A stretch of DNA of 64,000 nucleotides, taken from NCBI RefSeq assembly GCF_009862785.1, contig NZ_WWHU01000001.1, positions 3,720,001-3,784,000 on the forward strand, read 5' to 3'. How positions within the stretch are numbered: position 1 is the first letter of the stretch; the number at the start of each line of letters is the position of its first letter. Below are positions 10,611 to 18,920 of the stretch, piece after piece. Origin of the DNA: Gordonia sp. SID5947. Lineage in GTDB: Bacteria; Actinomycetota; Actinomycetes; Mycobacteriales; Mycobacteriaceae. The translations under genes were made by a program, and so were the position numbers. Under the pieces are notes generated by a model. It saw nothing but the letters and a program-made list of their open reading frames with translations, was not told the origin of the DNA and did no database searches.

Positions 10611-11261
10611 ATGACCCAACCCGACGACCCCGATCGCATCCCGTCTCAGGCCGAGCTCGACGCGGAGGACCTGGCGGAGATCGCGCGGAGTTCGCGGGAC
10701 CGGGACCAGGCGAATCTCTATCCGCCCCGAGACGCCGATCCGGGACCCGCACCCCTGGCATTGGCCTTGCATGCGCGCGTCGCGTTCTGGGGCGCGGCCG
10801 TCGCCGGGCTGGTCAGCGTCGTCTACGGCTTCGTCAACCTGGGGCTGATCACCGATGTCCTGCGGCAACGACTACTCGACGGTGTCGTCGACGACCCGCG
10901 CAACGCCAGCCCTCAAGATCAGGTCGATCCCCTGGCCGGCTTCTTCCCGCCGTTCATGCTGATCATGATCGTGGTGTTCCTCGTGGTCGAGTACGCATTG
11001 CTCGTCGCCGCGGCGCACTATCGCAGCCGCAACTGCCGGAACTTCTTTCTCGCCGCCGTGGTGGTCAATCTGCTGTGCATCCCGATCGGTATCGATCTCC
11101 TGTTCCGGTACCCGGAGGTGTGGTCGGCGATGGTCGTGATCTCGTGGGTGCAGTTCGCGTTGCTGATCGTCGCGGCGGCCTTCACGCTGCGCCGCAGCGT
11201 CAACCAATGGCTCCCGGAATCCACCCGGATGCGTCCGACCAAGATGCTGCGGGCGCGGTGA
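10611..11261 (+). CDS. Four-helix membrane protein of unknown function
   Basis: 216 residues: an acidic, charged N-terminal 55 residues, then four hydrophobic helices (starting ARVAFWGAAVAGLVSVVYGF, PFMLIMIVVFLVVEYALLVA, FFLAAVVVNLLCIPIGID and MVVISWVQFALLIVAAAF) and a basic C-terminal tail. The layout resembles small actinobacterial membrane proteins without assigned function. It starts 40 nt after the preceding gene and may share its transcript. No catalytic motif is seen. Confidence 0.8.
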   Translation: MTQPDDPDRIPSQAELDAEDLAEIARSSRDRDQANLYPPRDADPGPAPLALALHARVAFWGAAVAGLVSVVYGFVNLGLITDVLRQRLLDGVVDDPRNASPQDQVDPLAGFFPPFMLIMIVVFLVVEYALLVAAAHYRSRNCRNFFLAAVVVNLLCIPIGIDLLFRYPEVWSAMVVISWVQFALLIVAAAFTLRRSVNQWLPESTRMRPTKMLRAR

Positions 11262-11350
11262 TCTCGATACGCCGCCTCGCTTCGCTCGGGGCTACTCGAT
11301 CGGCGGTTGAACTCTTCGGTCGCTCGGGGGCGGGGGCTACTCGCGATAGG
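11262..11350. repeat. Intergenic repeat of the CTCGCTTCGCTCGG type
   Basis: The gap between two convergent genes holds GATCTCGATACGCC, CTCGCTTCGCTCGG, GGCTACTCGATC, then a second degenerate copy (TCGGTCGCTCGGGGG ending GGCTACTCGCGATAG). The GATC..CGATAC / CTACTCGATC ends are partly inverted. Short elements of this composition recur between genes in Gordonia and its relatives. A terminator or transcript-stabilising role for the convergent pair is plausible. Confidence 0.55.
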
Positions 11351-11391
11351 TGACTTTCCCGGTCGGTGGGGTGGGGCGGCAGCCCGGTAGG

Positions 11392-12699
11392 TCAGCCGAG
11401 CGCGAGCAGTTCTTTGGTGAACTCCCCCTCGTCGATCCGCGTGCTGCGGCCGTCCTCGACGACGATCTGTCCGTCGACCATCACGGTGTCGACGATCGAG
11501 CGCGACCCGGTGGTGAGCAGGGATGCACCCGGGTCCCGCACGGGCAGCGTCGCATGGTCCCGGTCGAACCGGATCAGGGTCAGATCCGCGGGCGTACCGA
11601 CCGTCACGCCGCCGACTACCGCGGGCAAACCGAGGGCGAGGTTGGCTCCACCACAAGCGATGTCGAGCATCTCGGGAAAGCCGAGCAGATCTGCACGCTG
11701 GTGTACCGCTCGCTGGAGGTAGGACGCGATCCGGAACGTCTCGAGCATGTCCTGGGTGTCGTTGCTGGCAGCGCCGTCGACGCCCAAACCCACCATCATG
11801 CCGCGATCGAGCATCGCGGGTACCGGCGCGACACCGCTGCCGAGACGCATGTTCGAGATGGGGTTGTGGGAGACCGCGACGCCGCGTTCGGCAAGAATGC
11901 GCCGGCCGGCGTCGTCGAGTTCGACGCAATGGACGGCGAGCACGCGGTCCCACAGGAAGCCGTTGCGGTCCAGATACTCGACTGCACCCGTCCCGACGTG
12001 CTCGAGGCACATACGGTCATCGGTCGGTGTCTCGAGCAGATGGATCGACACCGGCAGATCCCGCGCCTGCGCGAACTCGCGAAGGGTCACCATGCCGCTC
12101 TCGGTGATCGACCGCGGGTTGGGCACCGCGAGCGCGAGCGTGATCGGCGCGTCATCGACTTGAGCGCGCAGGTGTTCGACGTGATCGAGCACGTCATCGA
12201 GCGGTTGCATCAGGCGTGGCTCGAAGCCCCATCGTCGCGAGGCGTCTGCGCGATCGGCGACACCGCGCCCCAAGACGGCACGAATCCCGGTGTCGCGCAG
12301 GGCCTGGAGCACCGCACCGTGCACCTCGTCCGAGGGATGCGGCCACATGTGCTCGACGACGGTGGTGGTGCCCGTCCGGAGCGCTTCCAGGCAGGCCGAC
12401 ACCGCGGCGAGGTAGGCGCGCTCAGGTGTGATCGCGACGGATTCCTCGCCCACCGCCAGCAGCCACTCGAGGAGTGGGGTGCATTCGGCGATCCCGCGCA
12501 TCAACGACTGCTGGAGATGCGTGTGAGTGTTGACGAATCCCGGGATCAGGTACCGGTGCCCGCCGTCTGCGGGCGCCGGTGTGTCGGTGATCGAGGCGAC
12601 CATGCCGTCGGCGATACGGACATCCTGATGCGCGCGCCACGCTCCGCCCGAGTAGACGGTGACGTCGGTGAACGATGGAGAGTCGGGTGGTGTCAGCAC
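11392..12699 (-). CDS. Amidohydrolase family metal-dependent deaminase/hydrolase
   Basis: 435 residues of the TIM-barrel amidohydrolase superfamily, in the chlorohydrolase/8-oxoguanine-deaminase/SAH-deaminase branch. Metal and catalytic features are visible: GFVNTHTHLQQS (HxH), SIHLLETPTD, LAVHCVELDD and GLGVDGAASNDTQD, plus a C-terminal beta-sandwich (SIVDTVMVDGQIVVEDGRST). Such enzymes deaminate or dechlorinate purines, pterins or s-triazines; the substrate cannot be told here. The GTG start is 7 nt after the stop of the upstream Fe(II) oxygenase, so the two are translationally coupled and probably act in one catabolic route. Confidence 0.85.
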   Translation of the reverse strand: MLTPPDSPSFTDVTVYSGGAWRAHQDVRIADGMVASITDTPAPADGGHRYLIPGFVNTHTHLQQSLMRGIAECTPLLEWLLAVGEESVAITPERAYLAAVSACLEALRTGTTTVVEHMWPHPSDEVHGAVLQALRDTGIRAVLGRGVADRADASRRWGFEPRLMQPLDDVLDHVEHLRAQVDDAPITLALAVPNPRSITESGMVTLREFAQARDLPVSIHLLETPTDDRMCLEHVGTGAVEYLDRNGFLWDRVLAVHCVELDDAGRRILAERGVAVSHNPISNMRLGSGVAPVPAMLDRGMMVGLGVDGAASNDTQDMLETFRIASYLQRAVHQRADLLGFPEMLDIACGGANLALGLPAVVGGVTVGTPADLTLIRFDRDHATLPVRDPGASLLTTGSRSIVDTVMVDGQIVVEDGRSTRIDEGEFTKELLALG

Positions 12700-12706
12700 G
12701 TCTGAC

Positions 12707-13750
12707 CTACTTCGCGAAGTTGGCGGCGATCCGCTGGGCGATGTAATCGCCCCCGGTGACGGGCGGGTACTTGCCCTCCGCGCTCTCGATCACCGCGTCG
12801 GTGTTCGCCTGCGCGAAGTACGCGATCGAGTAGCGCGGGCCGGTGTCCTCACCGCGGCGCGGTGGTCGCACGCGGTGGAAGTTGGACGGGAGCCGGTCGT
12901 CGGACCACCGCATCAGCATGTCGCCGATATTGCAGGTGATCGCGTCGTCGGACGGTTCGACCGGAGTCCAGGCCTGGCCTTCCGCCTCGGCGCCGGGCAG
13001 GACCTGCAGGCCGCCCTGGCCGGTCCGCTGGAACAACAGGGTGAGCACGTCGAAGTCCGTGTGCGCACCCGCACGCCACGCGGTGTCCGTGTCGAGCAAG
13101 TCCTCCGGAAAGGCGTAGTAGTGGAGCAGGCGAAGCGTGCTCTGGTACGTCTCGGCGCTGGGATCGTGTGCCCGGGTGAAGAACTCGCTGTCGAAGCCGA
13201 GCCTGGTGGCGAAACATCCGAGCAGATCCATGGCGAGACGCCAGCACTTGTGTTCGAACTCGAGGATCGTCGTCCGAAAGCCCGCGAGTTCGGTCTCGGA
13301 AGGCCAGAGCCCGGCCATCCTGGGCAGTGTCAGCTGATAGGACTCCTTCTGATCCGGTGTGCCCACCGAGGGGCGGACCTGAGAAGTGTGCTCCCACCCG
13401 GCGTTCTGCCCCTTCTTCAGCGGGTACTGCGCCTTGACGTCGGCAGGTAACGCGAAGAACCGGGCGGACATGTCGAAGGCGCGGGCCACGTCACCGAGGT
13501 CGATGCCGTGGTCGACGACCTGAAAGAATCCGATATCCGTTGCCGCGGACCACAGTTCCTCGGTGATCTGCTCGCGACGGGATTCGAGATCGGCGAGGCT
13601 GATGCGGCGGACCTCGCGTTCGCTGGTCTCGGTGCCCAGACCACCCATCGTTGCTTCGCGATTGAGTTCGGCCATCGCATAGGGCCGGCCATCTCGGGAC
13701 GCGGCCACCTCGGGACGGCGACCGTCGGACAGTGCGGTGATGTCGGACAT
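12707..13750 (-). CDS. Isopenicillin N synthase-like Fe(II)/2-oxoglutarate oxygenase
   Basis: 347 residues with the DIOX_N domain (ISLADLESRREQITEELWSA, then IGFFQVVDHGID) followed by the jelly-roll oxygenase core. The iron triad is visible as GAHTDFD (His, Asp) and NFHRV (His), and the 2-oxoglutarate-binding RxS as PRYSIAYF. The ATG at 13750 is used because it has a GAGAGAG upstream and the longer frame enters the fur promoter. Members hydroxylate or desaturate small molecules. It forms an operon with the amidohydrolase and is divergent from fur; true isopenicillin synthesis is unlikely since no NRPS is near. Confidence 0.85.
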   Translation of the reverse strand: MSDITALSDGRRPEVAASRDGRPYAMAELNREATMGGLGTETSEREVRRISLADLESRREQITEELWSAATDIGFFQVVDHGIDLGDVARAFDMSARFFALPADVKAQYPLKKGQNAGWEHTSQVRPSVGTPDQKESYQLTLPRMAGLWPSETELAGFRTTILEFEHKCWRLAMDLLGCFATRLGFDSEFFTRAHDPSAETYQSTLRLLHYYAFPEDLLDTDTAWRAGAHTDFDVLTLLFQRTGQGGLQVLPGAEAEGQAWTPVEPSDDAITCNIGDMLMRWSDDRLPSNFHRVRPPRRGEDTGPRYSIAYFAQANTDAVIESAEGKYPPVTGGDYIAQRIAANFAK

Positions 13751-13928
13751 GAAACGTCTCTCTCGTGTGAGTGAGCCGCGTGCGCTTTTCGACGCGAAGC
13801 CTGAGAGGGGGCCCCGCGGACGCGAACAGTGGGAACTCGGCCCGCTGCTACACACGATCTCGTCCACGCAGATTAGGACACGAGGACGGGGAGCGCGACT
13901 CGACGGCGGGGGCCACGCGTGGATGAGG

Positions 13929-13981
13929 TGAGGCATGCCTCATTTTCTGGAGTTCCTCCAAGTTCTGGAGCTATTCCAGAA
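13929..13981. promoter_or_regulatory. Cluster of palindromes upstream of fur
   Basis: Three dyads lie within 53 bp: TGAGGCATGCCTCA (13929-13942, perfect), TGGAG-TTC-CTCCA (13948-13960) and TTCTGGA-N5-TCCAGAA (13963-13981). The first matches most of the core of the actinobacterial DtxR/IdeR iron box; the last sits about 20 bp before the fur start, where an autoregulatory Fur site would be. Binding assignments are inference. Confidence 0.6.
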
Positions 13982-14000
13982 ACGAGTGTAGTGTGGGGCC

Positions 14001-14441
14001 ATGTCCGATCGGCACATGCTTCATCGACAACTGCGAGAGGCCGGTTTGCGCGTCACCGCGCCCCGGCTCGCGGTGCTGGAGATCTTGCATGAGCATCCGC
14101 ATTCGACAGCGGACTTCGTGGCGGCCGGCGTCCGAGAGAGTCTCGGCGCGGTGTCCACGCAGACCGTCTACGACGTGCTGCGTGCCTGTACGGCGCGGGG
14201 ATTGCTGCGGCGGATCGAGCCCGCGGGGTCGCCGGTGCGGTATGAGACCCGGACGGCGGACAACCACCACCACCTGATCTGTCGCGCATGCGGAGAGATC
14301 ATCGACATCGACTGCGTGGTCGGCGAGGCGCCCTGCCTCGCCCCGGACCGCGACCACGGATACCGCGTCGACGAGGCGGAGCTCATCTTCTGGGGTATGT
14401 GCCCCAGTTGCCAAGTCGCAGAATCTGTTCCGATTCTGTGA
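14001..14441 (+). CDS. Fur family metalloregulator (FurA/PerR-like)
   Basis: A 146-residue Fur-type repressor. The winged helix occupies residues 1-80 (LREAGLRVTAPRLAVLEIL, STQTVYDVLRACTARGLL). The regulatory-metal motif NHHHLICRACGEIIDIDC and the structural zinc cysteines CRAC and CPSC follow. The family senses iron or peroxide by metal-catalysed oxidation. Downstream genes encode Ohr and Dps, so a peroxide/iron role fits better than zinc. No katG is adjacent, unlike classic furA. Palindromes directly upstream suggest autoregulation. Confidence 0.88.
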   Translation: MSDRHMLHRQLREAGLRVTAPRLAVLEILHEHPHSTADFVAAGVRESLGAVSTQTVYDVLRACTARGLLRRIEPAGSPVRYETRTADNHHHLICRACGEIIDIDCVVGEAPCLAPDRDHGYRVDEAELIFWGMCPSCQVAESVPIL

Positions 14442-14536
14442 CTCTCGACGACGGCCGGAAATGAATACGGACCGAGAGCTGTTCAAGCAGTAGGCAGTTC
14501 ACCGAAATGAAATCGACCCACGTGGAGGAGTCAACG

Positions 14537-14968
14537 ATGGCAATCGACCCGGTGTACACAATTTCTTCCAAGGCATCCGGCGGAGGCCGCGACGGAGAGG
14601 TCGTCTCGGCGACCGGCCAGATCGATCTCGAACTCCGTCCGCCAAAGGAGATGGGCGGCAGCGGCGACGGGAGCAACCCGGAGGAACTGTTCTCCGCCGG
14701 TTACGCGGCATGCTTCCTCGGCGCGTTACGAGCCACGTCGAAGCAGGCCGGCACGCCGGTGCCCGACGATTCGACGGTCTCCGTCACGATCGGCATCGGT
14801 AAAGATCCCGCCGACAACGGATTCGGGCTGACCGCGGCAATCGAGGTGCACATCCCGGGCGTCGACCAGGCCACCGCCCAGAAGCTGGCCGACGGCGCGC
14901 ACGCGTTCTGCCCGTATTCCAAGGCCACGCGCGGCAACATCGCGCAAACCGTCACCGCCACGGTTTGA
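14537..14968 (+). CDS. Organic hydroperoxide resistance protein, Ohr/OsmC family
   Basis: A thiol peroxidase that reduces organic hydroperoxides. The 143-residue length and two active cysteines, C59 in GYAACFLGAL and C125 in HAFCPYSKATRG, define Ohr, as does the N-terminal YTISSKASGGGRDGEV. The ATG at 14537 is preceded by GGAGGAG with a 6-nt spacer; the longer ATG at 14507 has no comparable site. It lies 95 bp after fur and 55 bp before dps in the same direction. Induction by peroxide through the Fur-type gene is possible, though ohr usually answers to a MarR-type OhrR, which is not seen here. Confidence 0.92.
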   Translation: MAIDPVYTISSKASGGGRDGEVVSATGQIDLELRPPKEMGGSGDGSNPEELFSAGYAACFLGALRATSKQAGTPVPDDSTVSVTIGIGKDPADNGFGLTAAIEVHIPGVDQATAQKLADGAHAFCPYSKATRGNIAQTVTATV

Positions 14969-15023
14969 CCTCAGTCCCCCAGATGAGCACGGTTCCTGCC
15001 GTGCCGCGAAAGGAGTGGTGGAG

Positions 15024-15503
15024 TTGACCACCAAGACGCCCATCACCAGCACATTGACCGAAGAGCAGCAGACCGTCACCGGCCGGGCACTGCAGGACAC
15101 CCTGGTCGATCTGATCGATCTCTCGCTGATCGCCAAGCAGGCGCATTGGAACGTCGTCGGCCGTCAGTTCCGTTCTGTCCATCTCGAACTCGACGAGCTG
15201 GTGACGGTGAGTCGCGAGTTCACCGATGCCGCAGCGGAACGTGCGACGGCGATCGGGGTCAGCCCCGACGGACGCGCCGAGACGGTGGCAAAGGACGCGC
15301 ACACCAAGGGATTCGGCGAAGGCTGGACTCAGGATGCGGACGTGGTTGCGGCCATCGTCGACAACCTCAAGTCGGTGATCAGCGGATTGCGTGAGCGGAT
15401 CGACGTCACGGAGAAGGCCGATCCCGTGACGCAGGACCTGCTGATCGGTATCGCGTCCAAGCTGGAGCAACTGCACTGGATGTGGCAGGCACAGGTGGCC
15501 TGA
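15024..15503 (+). CDS. dps: Dps family ferritin-like DNA protection protein
   Basis: About 159 residues of the Dps four-helix bundle. The ferroxidase residues are visible as KQAHWNVVG (His) and the following LELDELV (Asp/Glu), and the C-terminus KLEQLHWMWQAQVA resembles mycobacterial Dps2-like proteins. The family oxidises Fe(II) with peroxide, stores iron and may bind DNA. AAAGGAG at 15009-15015 places the most likely start at TTG 15024 (MTTKTPITS, 8-nt spacer); GTG codons at 15015 and 15018 are alternatives. It is the third gene of the fur-ohr-dps stress group. Confidence 0.88.
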   Translation: MTTKTPITSTLTEEQQTVTGRALQDTLVDLIDLSLIAKQAHWNVVGRQFRSVHLELDELVTVSREFTDAAAERATAIGVSPDGRAETVAKDAHTKGFGEGWTQDADVVAAIVDNLKSVISGLRERIDVTEKADPVTQDLLIGIASKLEQLHWMWQAQVA

Positions 15504-15690
15504 CCACCCGGCCGCCGGCCCAGGCCGATGGCGGCCGTCAGTCCGGTCGCCGACGCGCGCGCCGTCCGCTTCGACGTGCATGGACACCCATGTACGCGCA
15601 GTGGGCGGCGCGCGTTTTGTCGTTTCCGGGGCGATCGTCCGGGTGTGACCGGGCGCACTCCGGCGATCGGGTCGCATGTAGCGTGTCAGC

Positions 15691-16155
15691 GTGGACAGTT
15701 GGGGAGCATTTGCGGGGCTGGGACTACTCGCGGCAGCGGTGAGCGTGATCGCGTTTGTCCGCTACCGCGCACAAGAGACGACCACCTTGCAGCGAGACGT
15801 CGCATTGGCGCGAGAACTCCGTGACCTCGCGGGCGGGGACGACGTTCGGGTGGCCGCCGTCGACGAGTTCGAGTTGGCCATCTACCAGCGCCTCTTCTAT
15901 GCATCGGTGGTGGCGCCACGTATCCGGAGCGCCGCCTGGGCCCTGCTCGGGATGACCCTGTCGGCGGCTGCCGCGCTGGCGACCGGAGCGGGCGACGGCC
16001 TGGTGTACACGGTCGTCCACATCGTGGCCGTCATCGCCGCCGTCGGCTTCGGCGTCGCGGCCGTGGGCTTCGCCGCTCTGGCCGTCTTCCACACCGCCAC
16101 CACGCCGCGGGTGTCGTTCGCGGATTCGTACGCGGATTCGACGGGGGCCGAGTAG
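15691..16155 (+). CDS. Small membrane protein of unknown function
   Basis: 154 residues with an N-terminal helix (GLGLLAAAVSVIAFV), a cytoplasmic, charged segment (residues 25-75) and two C-terminal helices (ALLGMTLSAAAALATG, VHIVAVIAAVGFGVAAVGF). The start is a GTG. No recognised domain. It follows dps after 187 bp with no evident feature, and its end is 8 bp from the convergent GlxA-type gene. Confidence 0.7.
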   Translation: MDSWGAFAGLGLLAAAVSVIAFVRYRAQETTTLQRDVALARELRDLAGGDDVRVAAVDEFELAIYQRLFYASVVAPRIRSAAWALLGMTLSAAAALATGAGDGLVYTVVHIVAVIAAVGFGVAAVGFAALAVFHTATTPRVSFADSYADSTGAE

Positions 16156-16162
16156 CCGCTCG

Positions 16163-17110
16163 TCAGCGCGCGAACCGCTTCCGGTACGTGGACGGGGTGA
16201 CGCCGACAGTGGCGTTGAAGTGATGTCTGAGCAGGGTGCCAGAGGCGAAACCGACCGAGCCGGCCACCTCGTCGACGGGCAGGTCGGTCGACTCCAGCAG
16301 TCGCCGCGCATGGAGGACGCGCTGTTCGGTCAGCCACTTGTGCGGTGAGACGCCGACCTCCTCGACGAATCGGCGGGCGAACGTACGGGTGGACATGTGC
16401 ATCCGGTCGGCCAACACCTCGACCGAGATGTCGCGGTCGATGTGCTCGATGATCCACTCGAGAACCCCGGCGAAGCCGTCGGACTCGCATTCCGGTACGG
16501 GTGCCTCGACGAACTGACGTTGGCCACCGTCGCGGTGCGGCGCCACGACCATTCGGCGCGCGATTCGGTTGGCCACCTCCGGGCCGAACTCCTCGCGCAC
16601 CAGATGGAGCGAAGCGTCGATGCCCGCGGCGGTCCCGGCGCTCGTGGTGATCGGCCCGTCGTCGACGAACAGGACATCGGTGTCGACGATCGCCGTCGGA
16701 TACGTCTGCGCCAGTTGGGCGCCATATCGCCAGTGCGTGGTGCAGCGCCTCCCGTCGAGCAGGCCCGCGGCGCCGGCCGCAAATGCGCCGGTACACACCG
16801 TCAGCACGCGGCCACCGTTGCTGACCACGCCACGCAGGGTGTCGAGGATCTCCGGTGCGAAGTCGGGGCCGGAACTACCGCCGGGGATGGCCACGAGGTC
16901 GGCGTCGAGACAATCCTCGAGTGAGGCAGGGGGGATCACAGAGGCGCCGTTTCCGATGCTCAACGGCACACCGGGGTTCGGAGACGCGATCAGGAACTCG
17001 AACGGGGGCACGCCGTCGTCGGTGCGATCGAGCCCGAACACCTCGTTGACCACACCGAACTCGAACAGGGAGACCCGTTGGTGAAGCAGTACGGCCACCT
17101 TGTTCAACAT
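16163..17110 (-). CDS. GlxA family regulator (DJ-1/PfpI plus AraC HTH)
   Basis: 315 residues. The N-terminal DJ-1/PfpI-like domain (residues 5-170) has the elbow cysteine in VLTVCTGAFAAGAAGLLDG and TTHWRY. The C-terminal AraC domain (about 215-310) contains two helix-turn-helix units (ISVEVLADRMHMSTRTFARR and LPVDEVAGSVGFASGTLLRH). Such proteins are activators responding to small metabolites such as amines, nitriles or arginine derivatives. No obvious target operon is divergent; the upstream gene is a tiny membrane protein. Confidence 0.88.
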   Translation of the reverse strand: MLNKVAVLLHQRVSLFEFGVVNEVFGLDRTDDGVPPFEFLIASPNPGVPLSIGNGASVIPPASLEDCLDADLVAIPGGSSGPDFAPEILDTLRGVVSNGGRVLTVCTGAFAAGAAGLLDGRRCTTHWRYGAQLAQTYPTAIVDTDVLFVDDGPITTSAGTAAGIDASLHLVREEFGPEVANRIARRMVVAPHRDGGQRQFVEAPVPECESDGFAGVLEWIIEHIDRDISVEVLADRMHMSTRTFARRFVEEVGVSPHKWLTEQRVLHARRLLESTDLPVDEVAGSVGFASGTLLRHHFNATVGVTPSTYRKRFAR

Positions 17111-17192
17111 CTCACCATTATGGCAGAAAATTTGTGTGGAATGTCATTCGAGCCACTGGTGGCGGAATCTTGGTGGAGAAATACTTTCAGTC

Positions 17193-17375
17193 ATGAACGC
17201 CATCGTGATGATCATCCTGCTCGCCGTCATCGTCGTGCCCGCCGCGGTACTGGTCTATCGGGCCGACCGGCAGACCTCACATCTGAGCCGTGTGCCGTTC
17301 GGATTCGGTCCCGACTCGGAACGTATCCACGACGAACTGGTGGTGCTGAACCTCCGGCGGCGAGATTGCGCATGA
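17193..17375 (+). CDS. Putative 60-residue single-pass membrane protein
   Basis: The ATG at 17193 opens a frame with one strong hydrophobic helix (IVMIILLAVIVVPAAVLVY) followed by a polar tail with RIHDELVVLNLRRRDCA. The ribosome binding site is weak. It lies between the divergent GlxA gene and the DUF2252 gene. Size and the membrane-then-charged design argue that it is real; function unknown. Confidence 0.5.
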   Translation: MNAIVMIILLAVIVVPAAVLVYRADRQTSHLSRVPFGFGPDSERIHDELVVLNLRRRDCA

Positions 17376-17458
17376 ACCGGAGTTGCGCTGCGTGAATCCG
17401 CGCCACGCACCGCGGCGGAGTGGGAGAATTCTCGTTCGGGGGAAACGAGGAGGCGCAG

Positions 17459-18799
17459 ATGCCCGCGACGATTCCCGAGTTGGCGATCTGTCCGGAGCCG
17501 GCCGGGCGGGCCGATCCGGTGCAGATCTTGTCGGCGCAGGCGACGTCGCGGGTCGCCGAGTTGATCCCGGTACGCAATGCGCGGATGGCGGCCACTCCCT
17601 TCACCTTCTATCGCGGCGCCGCAGCCGTGATGGCCGCCGACCTTGCCGCGGTACCTGACTCGGGGGTCAACACTCAGCTCTGTGGGGACGCCCACCTGAG
17701 CAACTTCGGCTTGTTCTACACGCCGGAGCGTCGGATGATCTTCGACCTCAACGACTTCGACGAGACCAGTGCGGGCCCCTTCGAGTGGGACGTGAAACGG
17801 TTGGCGGCCAGTTTCGTGGTCGCCGCGCGCTCCAACGGTTTCGACGCAAAGACCGGTCGTGCGATCGCACGCGAGGTGGCGAAGTCGTATCGGAAATGGA
17901 TGTTCTCCAGCGCAGACCTGTCGACCATGGATTGCTGGTACGCACGGATCGATGCCGACGAGCTGCTGGCCGAGGTCGGCTCGACGCTCGACACCTCGAC
18001 CGAGGCTCGTACCGTCAAGGGTTTGCGGAAGGCTCGGCACCGCAACAGCGTGCAAGCCGTGGCGAAGCTCTGCGTGGTCGACGACGAGGGCAACATGAGG
18101 ATCCGGAGCGACCCACCGCTCCTGGTTCCCATCGACGAACTCTTCCCCGATCACCAGGCCGACGTCGTCGCCGAACGCATCGCGGTACGGATCGAGGGGT
18201 ATCGGTCGATGCTCCCGGACTATGTCCGTGCACTGTTCGATCAGTTCACCGTGGTCGACAGCGCGCGCAAAGTTGTCGGCGTCGGGAGTGTGGGGACCCG
18301 TGCCTGGATCGTGCTCATGCGGGGGCCTCAGGGCGACCCACTCTTCCTGCAGCTCAAAGAGGCGCAACGGTCGGTGCTCATGGATCATGTTCCGGTGCAG
18401 CCATATCCGAACCAGGGTCAGCGAGTGGTGGAGGGCCAGCGGTTGTTACAGGCGGCCAGCGACCTGTTCCTCGGGTGGACATCGGGATTCGACGAGAACG
18501 ACGAGAAGCGCGACTTCTATGTCCGGCAGCTCCGGGACGGCAAGGGATCGGTCGTCGTGGAGGCATTGACCCCGGGCGAGATGAATCTCTATGCGCGCCT
18601 CTGCGGCCGCGTCCTGGCGCAGGCGCACGCGCGCACGGCCGACCGCTGGCCGATCATCGACTACCTACGCAGTGGGAAGGGTTTTCCCTCGGCCATCTCC
18701 GAATTCGCGGCGTCATACGCGGATCTCAACGACGGCGACCACGCCGCGTTCGTCGCGGCGATCGATCGCGGCGACGTGGCATCGGATGAGCTGCGGTGA
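17459..18799 (+). CDS. DUF2252 family protein
   Basis: 446 residues matching DUF2252, a kinase-like family common in actinobacteria. Conserved blocks are visible: TPFTFYRGAAAVMAADLA, QLCGDAHLSNFG, MIFDLNDFDET, PFEWDVKRLAASFVVAAR, and later FLQLKEAQRSVL and GQRVVEGQRLLQAASD. CGDAHLSNFG and DLNDFDE resemble the HGDxHxxN and DxD active-site motifs of aminoglycoside-phosphotransferase folds, so a phosphotransferase activity is plausible but unproven. The ATG at 17459 has GAGGAGG 5 nt upstream. Confidence 0.88.
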   Translation: MPATIPELAICPEPAGRADPVQILSAQATSRVAELIPVRNARMAATPFTFYRGAAAVMAADLAAVPDSGVNTQLCGDAHLSNFGLFYTPERRMIFDLNDFDETSAGPFEWDVKRLAASFVVAARSNGFDAKTGRAIAREVAKSYRKWMFSSADLSTMDCWYARIDADELLAEVGSTLDTSTEARTVKGLRKARHRNSVQAVAKLCVVDDEGNMRIRSDPPLLVPIDELFPDHQADVVAERIAVRIEGYRSMLPDYVRALFDQFTVVDSARKVVGVGSVGTRAWIVLMRGPQGDPLFLQLKEAQRSVLMDHVPVQPYPNQGQRVVEGQRLLQAASDLFLGWTSGFDENDEKRDFYVRQLRDGKGSVVVEALTPGEMNLYARLCGRVLAQAHARTADRWPIIDYLRSGKGFPSAISEFAASYADLNDGDHAAFVAAIDRGDVASDELR

Positions 18800-18920
18800 G
18801 CCAGTGGGCAGAACGCGGTGATGGCTGACGGTGTACTCCGGTCGAACAGTGCGACAAATCCACGAAATGCCCACGCAACTGGGGCATGATGGTGTACGGG
18901 GTCGCGTAGAAGGGTGTGCG

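Noticed and set aside
12707..13750. True isopenicillin N synthase and beta-lactam cluster
   Set aside because: Only the general oxygenase fold is shared; no peptide synthetase or other pathway gene is present.
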